50,648 nt of DNA from Candidatus Helarchaeota archaeon (GCA_029838215.1 JALGVI010000007.1:1-50648); one strand, 5' to 3'; shown: positions 1-9,364, numbered from the stretch's first letter. The notes: a model not told the origin generated them from the sequence alone. Translations and numbers: made by a program.

Positions 1-4
1 AAAA

Positions 5-1249
5 TTGAAACTACTACATTGTGCACCCAAGCTTTCAATTTCGGGCGCGGAGTTTTACTTTCAAAGAATCTCTGAAGAGCTTTCAAAGAATAACGACACC
101 ACGATTATTGCCTCCAATTTAATTGACTTTTCCAGTCTTCGCACGGGATCAACAAAGACTGCTCCTCTTTCGGAAAAAGGGAAAAATGGGCTTAAAATTC
201 TGAGATTTCCCATTACGGAAGGATTTCCTCACGCTCTTGTTGAAAAATCATTGAATACGTTTATAGGAGATATCATTTCCAAAATTCGCATCTTTGGCTT
301 GAGTGCTACTGATTGTTATAAATTCCTGATAAATGGGCCATATTCTCTTCCTTTATTTGCGTCAATGTTGAAAAACCCTGCGGATGTCATTCACACAATT
401 GCCATTCCTTATGCAAGTGTTCTTTATGGACTGATATCGGCAAAGTTGAAGAAAGTTCCATCCGTTTGCACCCCGTTTTTTCACTTCGAAAACCCGCGAT
501 ATCACGATCCCGCATTTGGAAATATCCTGCAAAATTATGACGTTATTCTTTCAAATAGCCGGGCTGAAACACGCTATTTAATAGATCATGCCGGCATTCC
601 TTCGAAAAAAATCAAGCAAATTCACATGGCAGTAGACTTGAAGAAATATGAAAAAGCAAAAGAATCTTGGTTCTTGAATGTCTATCCAAAGCAAGGACCA
701 GACGTGCTTTTTGTAGGACATAAAAATTTTGAAAAGGGAGCCTTGAGCATTTTAGATGCCATCCCTCATGTTGTTAATGAAGTCCCCTCCGTGAGGTTCG
801 TGTTTATCGGACCGAGTACAAAAGCATTCAACATGCGAATGAAGTCGTTGAAAAAGAATTTTCGGAAAAATATCTTGAATATCGGTATTCTTCCTTTTTT
901 CAGCACGCTGAAGAGAGGTGCCTTTAAAGCAGCTGACATTTACGTGATGCCCTCGCGTAGTGAAGCATTCGGGATTTGTTTTCTTGAAGCTTGGGCATGT
1001 AAGAAACCCGTCATATCCTCTTCAATCCCTGCAATGGATGATGTCGTTCGAGCTGGCGTGGATGGACTTAAAGTGCCATTTAACTGTCCTCCTTCAACCT
1101 TGGGAGATGTCATCATTCGTTTATTAAAGGATGACTCCCTCCGTCAAGAATTGGGAGCAAGAGGACATCAAAAAATAAAAGAGAAAGGTCTCACGTACGA
1201 ACACTTGAGCAAAAAAATCGAAGAAATCCATGAGGAGCTATTGAGCTAA
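5..1249 (+). CDS. Glycosyltransferase family 4 (GT-B fold)
   Basis: This is a 414-residue glycosyltransferase that probably transfers a sugar from a nucleotide-sugar to a surface glycan or lipid carrier in the cytoplasm. The start (TTG at 5) gives MKLLHCAPKLSISGAE, which matches the usual N-terminus of the family (first beta strand, then a Gly-rich turn), so the gene is probably complete although the window edge hides its ribosome site. The C-terminal nucleotide-sugar domain has FVGHKNFEKG, then MPSRSEAFGICFLEAWACKKPV, which is the E-x7-E motif of GT4 enzymes, followed by a D-G-x-K-V-P-type loop. It is followed after one base by a PLP decarboxylase, so the two are surely co-transcribed. Donor and acceptor cannot be read from the sequence. 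Confidence 0.85.
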   Translation: MKLLHCAPKLSISGAEFYFQRISEELSKNNDTTIIASNLIDFSSLRTGSTKTAPLSEKGKNGLKILRFPITEGFPHALVEKSLNTFIGDIISKIRIFGLSATDCYKFLINGPYSLPLFASMLKNPADVIHTIAIPYASVLYGLISAKLKKVPSVCTPFFHFENPRYHDPAFGNILQNYDVILSNSRAETRYLIDHAGIPSKKIKQIHMAVDLKKYEKAKESWFLNVYPKQGPDVLFVGHKNFEKGALSILDAIPHVVNEVPSVRFVFIGPSTKAFNMRMKSLKKNFRKNILNIGILPFFSTLKRGAFKAADIYVMPSRSEAFGICFLEAWACKKPVISSSIPAMDDVVRAGVDGLKVPFNCPPSTLGDVIIRLLKDDSLRQELGARGHQKIKEKGLTYEHLSKKIEEIHEELLS

Positions 1250-1250
1250 A

Positions 1251-2471
1251 GTGAAGACTCAAATTGCAGGAAATCCATTTCTAACATTACGAAGCGATCG
1301 ACTGCATGCTGACGGAGTATCTATTGAAGAATTCATAAAGGAACACGGAACACCTTCATTGATTTACATGAAGCGGAGGATACATCAAACTTGTGAACAG
1401 TTCTTAAATATTCTTAAGAAAAACATTCAGAATCTTGACGTTTTTTATTCATACAAGACTAATTTTCAACCCGAAATTTGCAACATCATTCATTCTCATG
1501 GAATTCACGCCGAAGTAGTTTCACGTTTAGAATTAAAATTAGCACTTGACCAGTTAAACGAAGGTGCCAGGATCATTCTCGGAACGCCCTATTTAACGGA
1601 AGACCTGTTGAAAATGGCTATTGAGAACAAAGTCGCATTAATCGACGTGCTTTCCCAAGTTCAACTTACCAAGCTTGTAAAAATGATTAATGCATCCAAC
1701 TCCAAGCAGGAAATTAGCTTTAGAATTCGTCCTGATGTTCACGGTCGGAAATTGGGCATTCTCCCTGATGAAGGACATTTAGAGAAAATGCTCGACTTGC
1801 TGGGAAAAACATCGGGGTTGGAATTAAAGGCCATCCATTGCCATCATGGAACTCAATTGATGAACCCGCATCAATATGCACAGAACGTGTCTCACGTGAT
1901 GGATGCTGCAGAACTGATTGAACGGCTTCAAGGAATTCGCATCAAGAATTTTAATTTGGGTGGCGGATTCCCCGAAGCAGGAATAATGAAAGAGTCGCTA
2001 CTAGAAGAGATCAGTTTCCTAATTCATTCTTTATTACGCGAGCGCGGATGGGATTCGACCAAGATCATTTTCGAACCCGGTAGATATCTTGTTGCTGACG
2101 CAGGAATCATCTTAGCCACGATCTTGGAACATGAAACCACGCCCGACCAGCACTGGATTCGATTGGACGTGGGAAATCATAATTGCCCTACTACGTCAAA
2201 TGCAAATTATCGATTTTTTTCAGTTGAGAAAATACGACAAGGTCATGATAATCGTGTCGTGATGACTGGTTGCCTTCCGTCTGAACGGGACATTCTTGCG
2301 ATGCGTTGCCCCTTCCTCCCACAAGACCTGATCCGAGTAGGTGAGCACGTGATGATTGTCAATGCAGGTGCTTATACTCAAAGTTGGGGATTGCGATTTC
2401 CCTATCCCATGTTGCCACAATTTCTCGTGGAAGACGGTGAAATCACTCATCTTGAGAGAATCCCATCTTAA
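1251..2471 (+). CDS. PLP-dependent decarboxylase, DapDC/ornithine decarboxylase-like (fold type III)
   Basis: A 406-residue alanine-racemase-fold decarboxylase. Visible motifs are YSYKTN near residue 67 (the PLP Schiff-base lysine), HCHHGTQ, the phosphate-binding GGGFPEAG, EPGRYLVADAG, and near the C-terminus a Cys followed by S-E-R-D and NAGAYTQ, which form the second half of the active site across the dimer. Family members decarboxylate meso-diaminopimelate, ornithine/lysine or carboxynorspermidine, and the substrate here is not settled. The GTG start at 1251 lies one base after the stop of the glycosyltransferase, which suggests a shared surface-polymer or amino-sugar pathway rather than a lysine operon. 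No other lysine-biosynthesis gene is in view. Confidence 0.82.
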   Translation: MKTQIAGNPFLTLRSDRLHADGVSIEEFIKEHGTPSLIYMKRRIHQTCEQFLNILKKNIQNLDVFYSYKTNFQPEICNIIHSHGIHAEVVSRLELKLALDQLNEGARIILGTPYLTEDLLKMAIENKVALIDVLSQVQLTKLVKMINASNSKQEISFRIRPDVHGRKLGILPDEGHLEKMLDLLGKTSGLELKAIHCHHGTQLMNPHQYAQNVSHVMDAAELIERLQGIRIKNFNLGGGFPEAGIMKESLLEEISFLIHSLLRERGWDSTKIIFEPGRYLVADAGIILATILEHETTPDQHWIRLDVGNHNCPTTSNANYRFFSVEKIRQGHDNRVVMTGCLPSERDILAMRCPFLPQDLIRVGEHVMIVNAGAYTQSWGLRFPYPMLPQFLVEDGEITHLERIPS

Positions 2472-2535
2472 CTACTAGACAATCTAACTATTATTGTGAA
2501 TATTTATGAAAAAATTTTAAAAGTTTAATAAACCA

Positions 2536-2552
2536 ATGATTTCTTGAATCAT
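2536..2552. promoter_or_regulatory. Perfect hairpin/palindrome upstream of the zinc-type ABC operon
   Basis: ATGATT at 2536-2541 and AATCAT at 2547-2552 are perfect inverted arms around a 5-base centre. They lie about 57 bases before the GTG start of the binding-protein gene and just after an AT-rich block (GTTTAATAAAC, 2523-2533) that could hold the TATA box. The position suits a metal-responsive repressor operator, but no metalloregulator gene is in the window and the arms are short, so this is only a candidate. Confidence 0.3.
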
Positions 2553-2608
2553 GATACATCGATATCAGGGAAACTTCCATTCAATTTTTTACCTAGCACG
2601 AATTTCTG

Positions 2609-3748
2609 GTGATTCAAATTAGATTAGGTAGAATCTTGAAGATATTTCTCCTAATATTTCTTGCATTTTTAGTGTTCAATGGATTCTTTTCTATTTCTCT
2701 TGCTAGAGATCACCTTCAGAAGATTGTTTCATCACACGAGCTTCCTCAAACAACAATCCGTGCCACGCCTAATATTCGAATTACGACATTCATGATGATC
2801 ACTGCTGATTGGGTAAATAACGTCTTAAATGATGGAACCGTGTCTTTAGGAACCTGTGAGGCTTTAGTTACAGGGACTTCTAACATCCACACGTATGAAT
2901 ATAGTCCAAGTGATATTTTGAAAGTACAACAATCTGACATTTTCGTCAAATTTGGAATCGGTGATCTAGAGCCGGATGTTGATCAATTAATTGCCGAGGC
3001 AATGTTCACTAACCCGAATCTAAAAATATTAACTTTAAAAAACGATAGCGATTCATTATTTCCAATTCCTCTCAAGATGGATCCGCTCTTAAACCAAATC
3101 AATCCTCATTTTTGGATGTCTCCAATCAATGCTCAAATCTGTGTAAACAAGACCGCATATTTCCTATCACAACTTTATCCTGATAATGCAAGTCATTTTG
3201 AGCACGCCCGCGATCTATATAATGCTAAATTGGATGCGCTTCTTGTTACAATAGATACGTATAAATCGATGTATCAGGGAACAAAGGTCATCATAAATCA
3301 TCCCGCCTTCATGTATTTCCTAGATTTAATAGGAGTCATTCGGATGGGGGTAATCGAGGAGACTGAAGAAGGTGAGCTCTCTGCCGCGCATCTCTTGGAT
3401 ATTATCAATACAATCTGGGCGACAAACACTCACCTATTAATCACGAGTCCTCAAGCTTCCCAAGATGCCGTAATTTCGCTCTCGCGGGATACATATTCCA
3501 ATATCGTGACGTTAACTCCTTTACTCCCGATATATGGTCTTTCAACTTACATTCAAATGATTGAGTTTGATCTCATTTCCTTTGGACGACCTGCTCTTCC
3601 CGCATTCAACTTAGTAACAATGGTGGTCATTTCAATATCCGGAACATTAACTATCGTGGGCGTAGCAGGTGCGCTTTTATATTTACGATATGGACCTAGC
3701 AAGATGGTCGAAATCGATGATGAAAGAGAAATAGAAAAAAATCAGTGA
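2609..3748 (+). CDS. znuA: Zinc/manganese-type ABC transporter substrate-binding protein, membrane-anchored
   Basis: A cluster A-I (ZnuA/TroA-like) metal-binding protein that would catch Zn2+ or Mn2+ outside the cell and pass it to the permease encoded next. Residues about 8-32 are a hydrophobic signal/anchor. Three family histidines are visible: H94 in NIHTYEYSP, H167 in NPHFWMSP and H231 in NHPAFMYF. The usual fourth carboxylate ligand near the C-terminus is not obvious, since the matching stretch reads TSPQAS. Unusually, a second membrane helix at about 334-359 and a charged tail follow, so both ends of the protein are in the membrane. The GTG start at 2609 follows a 137-base spacer that carries a candidate operator. 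It is the first gene of a three-gene operon. Confidence 0.85.
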   Translation: MIQIRLGRILKIFLLIFLAFLVFNGFFSISLARDHLQKIVSSHELPQTTIRATPNIRITTFMMITADWVNNVLNDGTVSLGTCEALVTGTSNIHTYEYSPSDILKVQQSDIFVKFGIGDLEPDVDQLIAEAMFTNPNLKILTLKNDSDSLFPIPLKMDPLLNQINPHFWMSPINAQICVNKTAYFLSQLYPDNASHFEHARDLYNAKLDALLVTIDTYKSMYQGTKVIINHPAFMYFLDLIGVIRMGVIEETEEGELSAAHLLDIINTIWATNTHLLITSPQASQDAVISLSRDTYSNIVTLTPLLPIYGLSTYIQMIEFDLISFGRPALPAFNLVTMVVISISGTLTIVGVAGALLYLRYGPSKMVEIDDEREIEKNQ

Positions 3749-3757
3749 GATGGTAAC

Positions 3758-4813
3758 ATGTGGTGGATAATTCTCATTAACAATTTTTACTTGATGTTGT
3801 CGCAACCTTTCTTTTGGAAGGCTTTACTTTCTTCAATTCTAATAGGGATTATAGGTGCCATTATTGGTGTTTTCATAATCTTGCGGGGTCTCGTTTTTTT
3901 CGGGGAAGCCGTTGCACATTCTGCCTTTGCAGGGGCAGGATTGGCATTATTGCTTGGATTGGATCCATTCATTCCTGTAGTGATCTTCGGAGTTTCTTCC
4001 GCTATTGGGATTCAATACATTAACGAACGCAAGATGATGAGAGATGAAATCATATTGGGTATTTTTTTTACTGCCATGCTTGCGCTTGGGCTTTTTTTCA
4101 TCGGCTTGATTAATTATTATAACACGAACGTTCAAGCCATTCTTTTTGGAGATCTTCTATTCATCACGAATGAAAATTTTCTTATCTTGATTTTCACCGC
4201 CATCGTCGTAATAATGATAATTTTGGCTTTTAAGAAAGAACTTCATTACATAACACTTGATGCCGAAATGGCTGCGATATCGGGTATACCCGTCCGCACG
4301 ATAAATTACATCTTCATCATATTAACGGCTTTTGTAATATCCGTTTCACTTAGGGCCATAGGTGCAATATTAGTTTTTGCCATGATCATAACGCCCGCAG
4401 CCGCCGCTTTACAGTGGACGTTTAAATTGAATAAATTAATGATCATTTCCGCGTTTTTTTCCGTGCTTTCAAGTTTCTTTGGTTTGATGATTTCATTTCT
4501 TTTCGATTTTCCCTCTGGGGCAAGTATTGTCATCATCGCCACCATAATATTCGTGATTTCATTTGGTGTTTCACCGAAAAGACGCAAATCTTCTGAAATT
4601 CCTTTAGAATGTGAATATTGCAAGGAATCGTTCGAAAGTGAAAAAACCGTTTGTCAAGAATGCGTGGGAACCATTGATACAAAACACATTCATTCCGATG
4701 ATAGGATTTTATTAATAGATAAAAATAATGCAAAACACGAACACGATCATGCTAAGAAGAACAATGCCGTTCAAGGTCACCGAAGCAAAGATGATCCTGA
4801 AGGAGTGACTTGA
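3758..4813 (+). CDS. znuB: Zinc-type ABC transporter permease with Cys4 and His-rich cytoplasmic tail
   Basis: An ABC-3 family (ZnuB/MntB-like) permease. Residues about 10-270 carry eight or nine hydrophobic helices with the family motif GLVFFGEAVAHSAFAGAGLA and the late AIGAILVFAMIITPAAAA. It forms the channel of the importer. The tail from about residue 273 is not part of the family core: it has a C-x2-C-x10-C-x2-C zinc-ribbon-like pattern (C285, C288, C299, C302) and then a His-rich run (HIH, KHEHDH, GH). Such a tail could sense or buffer zinc on the cytoplasmic side, which is inference. The gene starts 9 bases after the binding protein and ends one base before the ATPase. Confidence 0.88.
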   Translation: MWWIILINNFYLMLSQPFFWKALLSSILIGIIGAIIGVFIILRGLVFFGEAVAHSAFAGAGLALLLGLDPFIPVVIFGVSSAIGIQYINERKMMRDEIILGIFFTAMLALGLFFIGLINYYNTNVQAILFGDLLFITNENFLILIFTAIVVIMIILAFKKELHYITLDAEMAAISGIPVRTINYIFIILTAFVISVSLRAIGAILVFAMIITPAAAALQWTFKLNKLMIISAFFSVLSSFFGLMISFLFDFPSGASIVIIATIIFVISFGVSPKRRKSSEIPLECEYCKESFESEKTVCQECVGTIDTKHIHSDDRILLIDKNNAKHEHDHAKKNNAVQGHRSKDDPEGVT

Positions 4814-4814
4814 G

Positions 4815-5591
4815 ATGGTAGCAGGAATTAACTCGGATAGTAAAAATTTAAAGAAAATGGCATCAATCATCAAATTGAAGAACGTGACTTACTCATACCA
4901 CCGAATTTTAGCAATTTTTAACATTTCATTGCAACTATTTAAAGGAGAATATGTTGGATTGTGTGGTCCAAATGCCTCCGGAAAGACCACTCTTTTAAAG
5001 GTTATTCTCGGTGCCGTAAAGCCCCGGATGGGAGAAGTTATTTTATTCGGTCGAAAAATTCATAAAGGTCGAATTCCCGCAGCCATTCGTAGAAGAATTG
5101 CATACGTTCCTCAGATGGTGTCCGTGGACCGAAATTTTCCCGCATCCGTAAAAGATGTCGTGCGAATGGGTCGGTATGCTCAAGTGGGTATTTTTAAACC
5201 ATTCAAGAAAGAAGATGAGACCGCAATAGAAAAAGCCATTAAATTCATGGAACTGGAAGAACACGTAGAACGCCCGATCGGACATCTCTCTGGTGGTCAA
5301 CAGCAAAAAGTCCTAATTGCCAGAGCATTAGCTCAAGAACCCGAAGTCTTGCTTCTTGACGAGCCAACAAGCGCCCTGGATTTTAAAATGATGGAAACTC
5401 TTTCAACACACATCAAAGCTCTTCATGATGAATTAGGGCTTACAATTCTCGAAGTGAACCACAACCTAGAAGTACTTCAAAAAAATGCTGACCGACTCAT
5501 CGTGATAAATAAAGCAATCATGTGGGAAGGTGCTGCAGATGATCCTGAATTCGAAAACGTCATAAAACGCGTTTTCTTCACGCAAGGATAA
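4815..5591 (+). CDS. znuC: Zinc-type ABC transporter ATP-binding protein
   Basis: The ATPase of the metal importer, 258 residues. It has Walker A GPNASGKTT, the Q-loop in AYVPQ, the ABC signature LSGGQQQKV, Walker B VLLLDEPTSALD and the H-loop histidine in EVNHN. A second possible start is the ATG at 4857 (MASIIKLKNVTYSY), which fits the usual beginning of the family better, so the first 14 residues may be untranslated. The ATG at 4815 directly follows the permease stop, as expected for translational coupling. The gene closes the znu-like operon, and 108 bases separate it from the next gene. Confidence 0.9.
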   Translation: MVAGINSDSKNLKKMASIIKLKNVTYSYHRILAIFNISLQLFKGEYVGLCGPNASGKTTLLKVILGAVKPRMGEVILFGRKIHKGRIPAAIRRRIAYVPQMVSVDRNFPASVKDVVRMGRYAQVGIFKPFKKEDETAIEKAIKFMELEEHVERPIGHLSGGQQQKVLIARALAQEPEVLLLDEPTSALDFKMMETLSTHIKALHDELGLTILEVNHNLEVLQKNADRLIVINKAIMWEGAADDPEFENVIKRVFFTQG

Positions 5592-5699
5592 CTCATTTAT
5601 CTCAAGATCTCATTATATTTTGACTGAAAAACTCACGACATGCTTAAAAGGCATTGCATGTATTTAAAATAATAAATTCCTAATGAAGGTGTTTAAAAC

Positions 5700-6359
5700 T
5701 TGTCAAGTTGGGAGAATGAGAAAGCTTATTTTCATGCTTATTTGGATGAGTTAAAAAATTGGATCAAGGAAGAAACCGAAACCTGTAATCTGATGGAAAA
5801 ATTGGCAAAACAAGAAAATAAAGCCCTTGAAGCATTTCTAAAATGGGCATTAAACGAAAAATCGGACGAATTAAAACTTGGAGCCGAACGATTTTCTGAG
5901 AAGAAAAAGGAAATTATTGGTGCACTTAATTCTATGACCGAAAATATTCGTGGCGACTATCTTTCTGCTTTGGAAAAAATTGCCCAAAAAGTAGAACTTC
6001 TACGAGATTCGCTGGACGATTTGGTCAAAGTCGAGAAAAAACTTGAAAAAGCGAGACAAAAAGAAGAAAAGAAGGGATATGAATTAGAGGGTGCTCAAGC
6101 AAGTGGCAAGAGCAAAAAAATTCAGAAAAAAGACTTGGAATTGACCAAAATTAGGACGGAAATTACTGGAATCGAAAAGGATTTAGATGCCCTTACAAAG
6201 AAAGTGAATGAACTCACGTTGGACACGGATAAATTCAAATTCCAGACATTGAAGGAATCACTGAAAAAATTATCCGAACATAAAGAAAAATATGCCGAGA
6301 TTGCCAAAGGAGAACCCGAAGCTCGTCAGAAATTCATCGATATCTTACCTAACGAATGA
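5700..6359 (+). CDS. All-helical coiled-coil protein, BAR-domain-like
   Basis: A 219-residue soluble protein predicted to be almost wholly alpha-helical and highly charged. The layout is three long helices: about 5-75, 80-160 (with a Lys-rich kink, GKSKKIQKKD, near 135-143) and 160-215. Length, helix order and the last helix (FQTLKESLKKLSEHKEKYAE) resemble eukaryotic BAR/F-BAR domains, which dimerise and bend membranes. This is a pattern judgement, not a database match, and a generic coiled-coil or tail-fibre-like fold is possible. The start is TTG at 5700, with AAGGTG about 9 bases upstream. It stands alone: the preceding operon ends 108 bases earlier and the next gene is convergent. Confidence 0.7.
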   Translation: MSSWENEKAYFHAYLDELKNWIKEETETCNLMEKLAKQENKALEAFLKWALNEKSDELKLGAERFSEKKKEIIGALNSMTENIRGDYLSALEKIAQKVELLRDSLDDLVKVEKKLEKARQKEEKKGYELEGAQASGKSKKIQKKDLELTKIRTEITGIEKDLDALTKKVNELTLDTDKFKFQTLKESLKKLSEHKEKYAEIAKGEPEARQKFIDILPNE

Positions 6360-6382
6360 AACCCAAGCCGTTCCAACTTCTT

Positions 6383-7078
6383 TTATTTATTCATGTTGTC
6401 AAACGTGTTAGAAATCTTGCCATCTTTGATTTGGTATATCTTGCTTGTTTTTCTTGCAATGTTCATGTCATGCGTGACGATGATGAAAGTTTGTTTTTCC
6501 AACTTGTTTAAAGAGATGAGATAGGACATGATCTCTTCTCCGGTCTTGGAGTCTAAATCTCCCGTCAATTCGTCTGCTAATACGATGCTCGGTCGGTTTA
6601 CAAGTGCCCTTGCAATTGCTACTCGCTGTTGCTGTCCTCCTGAGAGTTCTTCAGGCTTGTGTTTAAGTCGGTCAGCCAACTTGACTTTGGTTAATAAGTC
6701 AAGGACGCGTTGCTTTCGTTCTTTTTTCTTGATACCTGCGGCAATTAACGGTAACTCGACGTTTTCATAAGCCGTGAGAACTGGGATCAAGTTATAAAAC
6801 TGGAAAATGAAGCCGATTTCGTGGCGACGCAATCGGGTAAGTGCCCGATCATTCATCTTGCTAATGTCTTTTTCATTAATGAAAATCTTGCCCTTAGTAG
6901 GGGAATCTAATGCACCAATGAGATTGAGAAGGGTGGTTTTTCCGGATCCCGAAGGACCCATGATGGACACCAATTCACCCTTTTGAATGGTTAAAGATAT
7001 CCCGTTAAGGGCATTCACTTCCGTTTTACCGAGCTTGTAAGTCTTATATACGTTTTCCAATCTTAATATCTCTTTCAT
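6383..7078 (-). CDS. ABC transporter ATP-binding protein, LolD/MacB type
   Basis: ATPase partner of the FtsX-like permease encoded immediately upstream. It has Walker A GPSGSGKTT, the signature LSGGQQQRV, a Walker B reading LADELTGDLDS (the common Pro after Glu is replaced by Leu) and the switch histidine in VTHD. The chosen start is the ATG at 7078 (MKEILRLENVYKTY), one base past the permease stop at 7080. The longer frame to 7108 would overlap the permease without gain. LolD/MacB-type pairs drive conformational changes that extrude lipoproteins, peptides or cell-envelope factors rather than ordinary transport. The substrate here is unknown. Confidence 0.9.
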   Translation of the reverse strand: MKEILRLENVYKTYKLGKTEVNALNGISLTIQKGELVSIMGPSGSGKTTLLNLIGALDSPTKGKIFINEKDISKMNDRALTRLRRHEIGFIFQFYNLIPVLTAYENVELPLIAAGIKKKERKQRVLDLLTKVKLADRLKHKPEELSGGQQQRVAIARALVNRPSIVLADELTGDLDSKTGEEIMSYLISLNKLEKQTFIIVTHDMNIARKTSKIYQIKDGKISNTFDNMNK

Positions 7079-7079
7079 T

Positions 7080-9260
7080 TCATAATCCTCTTTTACGAAT
7101 GGCTTCAATAATATCTAAGTAAATGGCTTTGATTGCGGGAATGATCGAGGCAATGAAGCTCAAGAACGTCATGAATAAAGAAATATAGAATATGTCTTCC
7201 CATCGTACTGTATATATGACCGGAACGTAAGCCAAGAATGGTATGTTTGAAAGGAGATAGGCGGTTGTCAAACCACAAATGATTCCTGTTATCAATGAGG
7301 CAGTTCCAATTATGAGCGTTTCCCCCGCTACCATCTGTACGATTTGGCGTTTTGATATGCCTAATGCACGAAGCAATCCTATTTCCCCACTACGTTGATT
7401 AACGCTCATCATCATGGAGATTATCAAGCCCAACATTGCAATGACTAAAGCCATGTATAAAATGCTTATAAATACGATGAGGACTAAATTTAACACTTCT
7501 CGGATTTGTACCGTTTCGTCTAGAATAGTTCGGTATTGCCATTCACTTGAAAAGGTCACGGTGTCCCAAGGAGATCCCAAGGACTGATACAAATCTTTAA
7601 TATCTTCTAAAACCGTGTTAGCATTATTGTAATTGTCACAATCAACCCAAAAATATCCTGTCGTTGAGGTCATATTCGAACCCGTGATATTAAAATACGT
7701 ATTCCACGAAATGACTGCGGCATATGCCTCGTAATCGGGAGAAGGTTCGTCCCAAGAAAAGATGATTCCCGGTAAAACATCCATTATGCCAACAACCTTA
7801 TAATTATTGGTCGTTGCTGGAAAGAAACTATAATAGCTTGTCGTTGTAATATTCACGTACTGTCCCTTTGATTTGCCAATGGATTCGGCTAATTCCTGTT
7901 GAATTATCACGGTGCCATTTTCATCGAGTCTATGGATGAAGTCTTCAAATGCAGTTAATTCATAATATTTGTAAATCGACCTCCAAGAATGCATCCGTGC
8001 ATATGTCGTTGTGTTTATGACTAACAGAAGCATGCGCTCTCCCGTATTTTTTCCAAAATCATCACACGTCGTTATATTTTCCCGAGGATACGAATTTTTT
8101 ACCTCGCAAACATTGGTAACGTGTTCGAGCTGTAGAATGGATTGAGACGTGTTTAAAGGAATGATTCGTTGCTCACTACTATAAAAAAGACCTATTCTAA
8201 CATCGCCACCTATTCGCATCCTTGCTCCCGGTATGATGCCCGCTTCAATGGAGCTTAACGTGATGTTCATGGCAATTAAAAATGCCAATGCAATTGAAAT
8301 CATGAGAAACGTATTTTTTGTCCTTCGGGAATGCTTGACGATGTTACGATGGCATATTTTTTTCATTTTCTGAAGAATCGGCCAAAAAATGATCGAAAGA
8401 CCATGAGAGATGTAAGGTAAAAAAATGGCTCCTAAAAGAATGGATCCGGATATGAATACTATGCCCGCAATGAAAAGCGTGATGATTGCAAAGTTGGTTT
8501 CCATTGTAGGGTCCGTATTAAAGGAAAGAAGACCCGAAAAACCGACGTTTATTGCCGTGATTCCGAAAACGATTAAAACGATTGACGTTATTAATTGAAT
8601 GACAAGTATCGTCATTGATCGAAGCGGCGTCTTTCGGGGTCGCGAGCGCGGATTCAACGTTTGCAGGACGTTCACGCGTGATGCTGAAATTGCGGGAATC
8701 ATTCCGATTGTTAGTGGAATCCCCAATCCTGCTAGCATACCCGATACTATGGTTAGCGGAGACACCGTCAAATATACGTCGAATTCCGTTCCCAAGTACA
8801 AAAAATTGCTCAGGACTCCCTTCAAAGGACCAAAAAAGTAGCCCGCCATGAAATAACCCAAAAACAATCCGATTATCATGCCTATGACTGAAATTATTAA
8901 AATCTGATAGAAAAAAATGAGAAAAATGCTGAATTTTGACGTGCCAATAGCCCTTAAAACTCCGATTTCATGGAGTTGCTCTTCTTTTGCCATCTCCATG
9001 AGATTCTTGATAATTATGACGCATACGATGAGTGAAATTGCCGAAAAGACGACAAGAACTCCGCGGAATAAATATACCCATTCATCAACATCTCCATACG
9101 TGCTCGGGTCGAGCTGTTGGTAAAGGGAAACCGCCAAAGAATCCGCAGCGATGTTAACTGAAAAAAAGATGCTAACACCAAGAATTATTGATACGAGGGT
9201 TAAAACCGTCCGAACCGGTCTTCTTAAAAGGTTTCTGTAAGCAATTTTCAGTTCAAACAT
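7080..9260 (-). CDS. FtsX-like ABC permease with two FtsX domains
   Basis: A 726-residue membrane protein with two FtsX/MacB-type permease halves. The first half (about residues 1-300) has almost no extracellular insertion: the first helix (LVSIILGVSIFFSVNIAAD) is followed after about 25 residues by the FtsX three-helix block with EIGVLRAIGTSK. The second half has a roughly 250-residue ectodomain between its first helix (about 320-340) and the final block (QRSGEIGLLRALGISKRQIV). The start at 9260 (MFELKIAYRNLLRRP) is preceded by a GAGGG ribosome site, so the 37-residue extension is discarded. Together with the adjacent ATPase it forms a MacB/LolCDE-like complex, probably acting on envelope components. 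Confidence 0.88.
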   Translation of the reverse strand: MFELKIAYRNLLRRPVRTVLTLVSIILGVSIFFSVNIAADSLAVSLYQQLDPSTYGDVDEWVYLFRGVLVVFSAISLIVCVIIIKNLMEMAKEEQLHEIGVLRAIGTSKFSIFLIFFYQILIISVIGMIIGLFLGYFMAGYFFGPLKGVLSNFLYLGTEFDVYLTVSPLTIVSGMLAGLGIPLTIGMIPAISASRVNVLQTLNPRSRPRKTPLRSMTILVIQLITSIVLIVFGITAINVGFSGLLSFNTDPTMETNFAIITLFIAGIVFISGSILLGAIFLPYISHGLSIIFWPILQKMKKICHRNIVKHSRRTKNTFLMISIALAFLIAMNITLSSIEAGIIPGARMRIGGDVRIGLFYSSEQRIIPLNTSQSILQLEHVTNVCEVKNSYPRENITTCDDFGKNTGERMLLLVINTTTYARMHSWRSIYKYYELTAFEDFIHRLDENGTVIIQQELAESIGKSKGQYVNITTTSYYSFFPATTNNYKVVGIMDVLPGIIFSWDEPSPDYEAYAAVISWNTYFNITGSNMTSTTGYFWVDCDNYNNANTVLEDIKDLYQSLGSPWDTVTFSSEWQYRTILDETVQIREVLNLVLIVFISILYMALVIAMLGLIISMMMSVNQRSGEIGLLRALGISKRQIVQMVAGETLIIGTASLITGIICGLTTAYLLSNIPFLAYVPVIYTVRWEDIFYISLFMTFLSFIASIIPAIKAIYLDIIEAIRKRGL

Positions 9261-9364
9261 GAAAACCCTCTGATAAATTATTTCCATTCGAAAAGGATCA
9301 TTTTCTAAAAAATATGAAAAACTGAAAGTATAAAAACAAAAGTCTTTACTGGTGAGTCTGGAAC

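Noticed and set aside
7079..7108. Longer start for the LolD-type ATPase
   Set aside because: It would overlap the permease gene. The ATG at 7078 gives the family's normal N-terminus.
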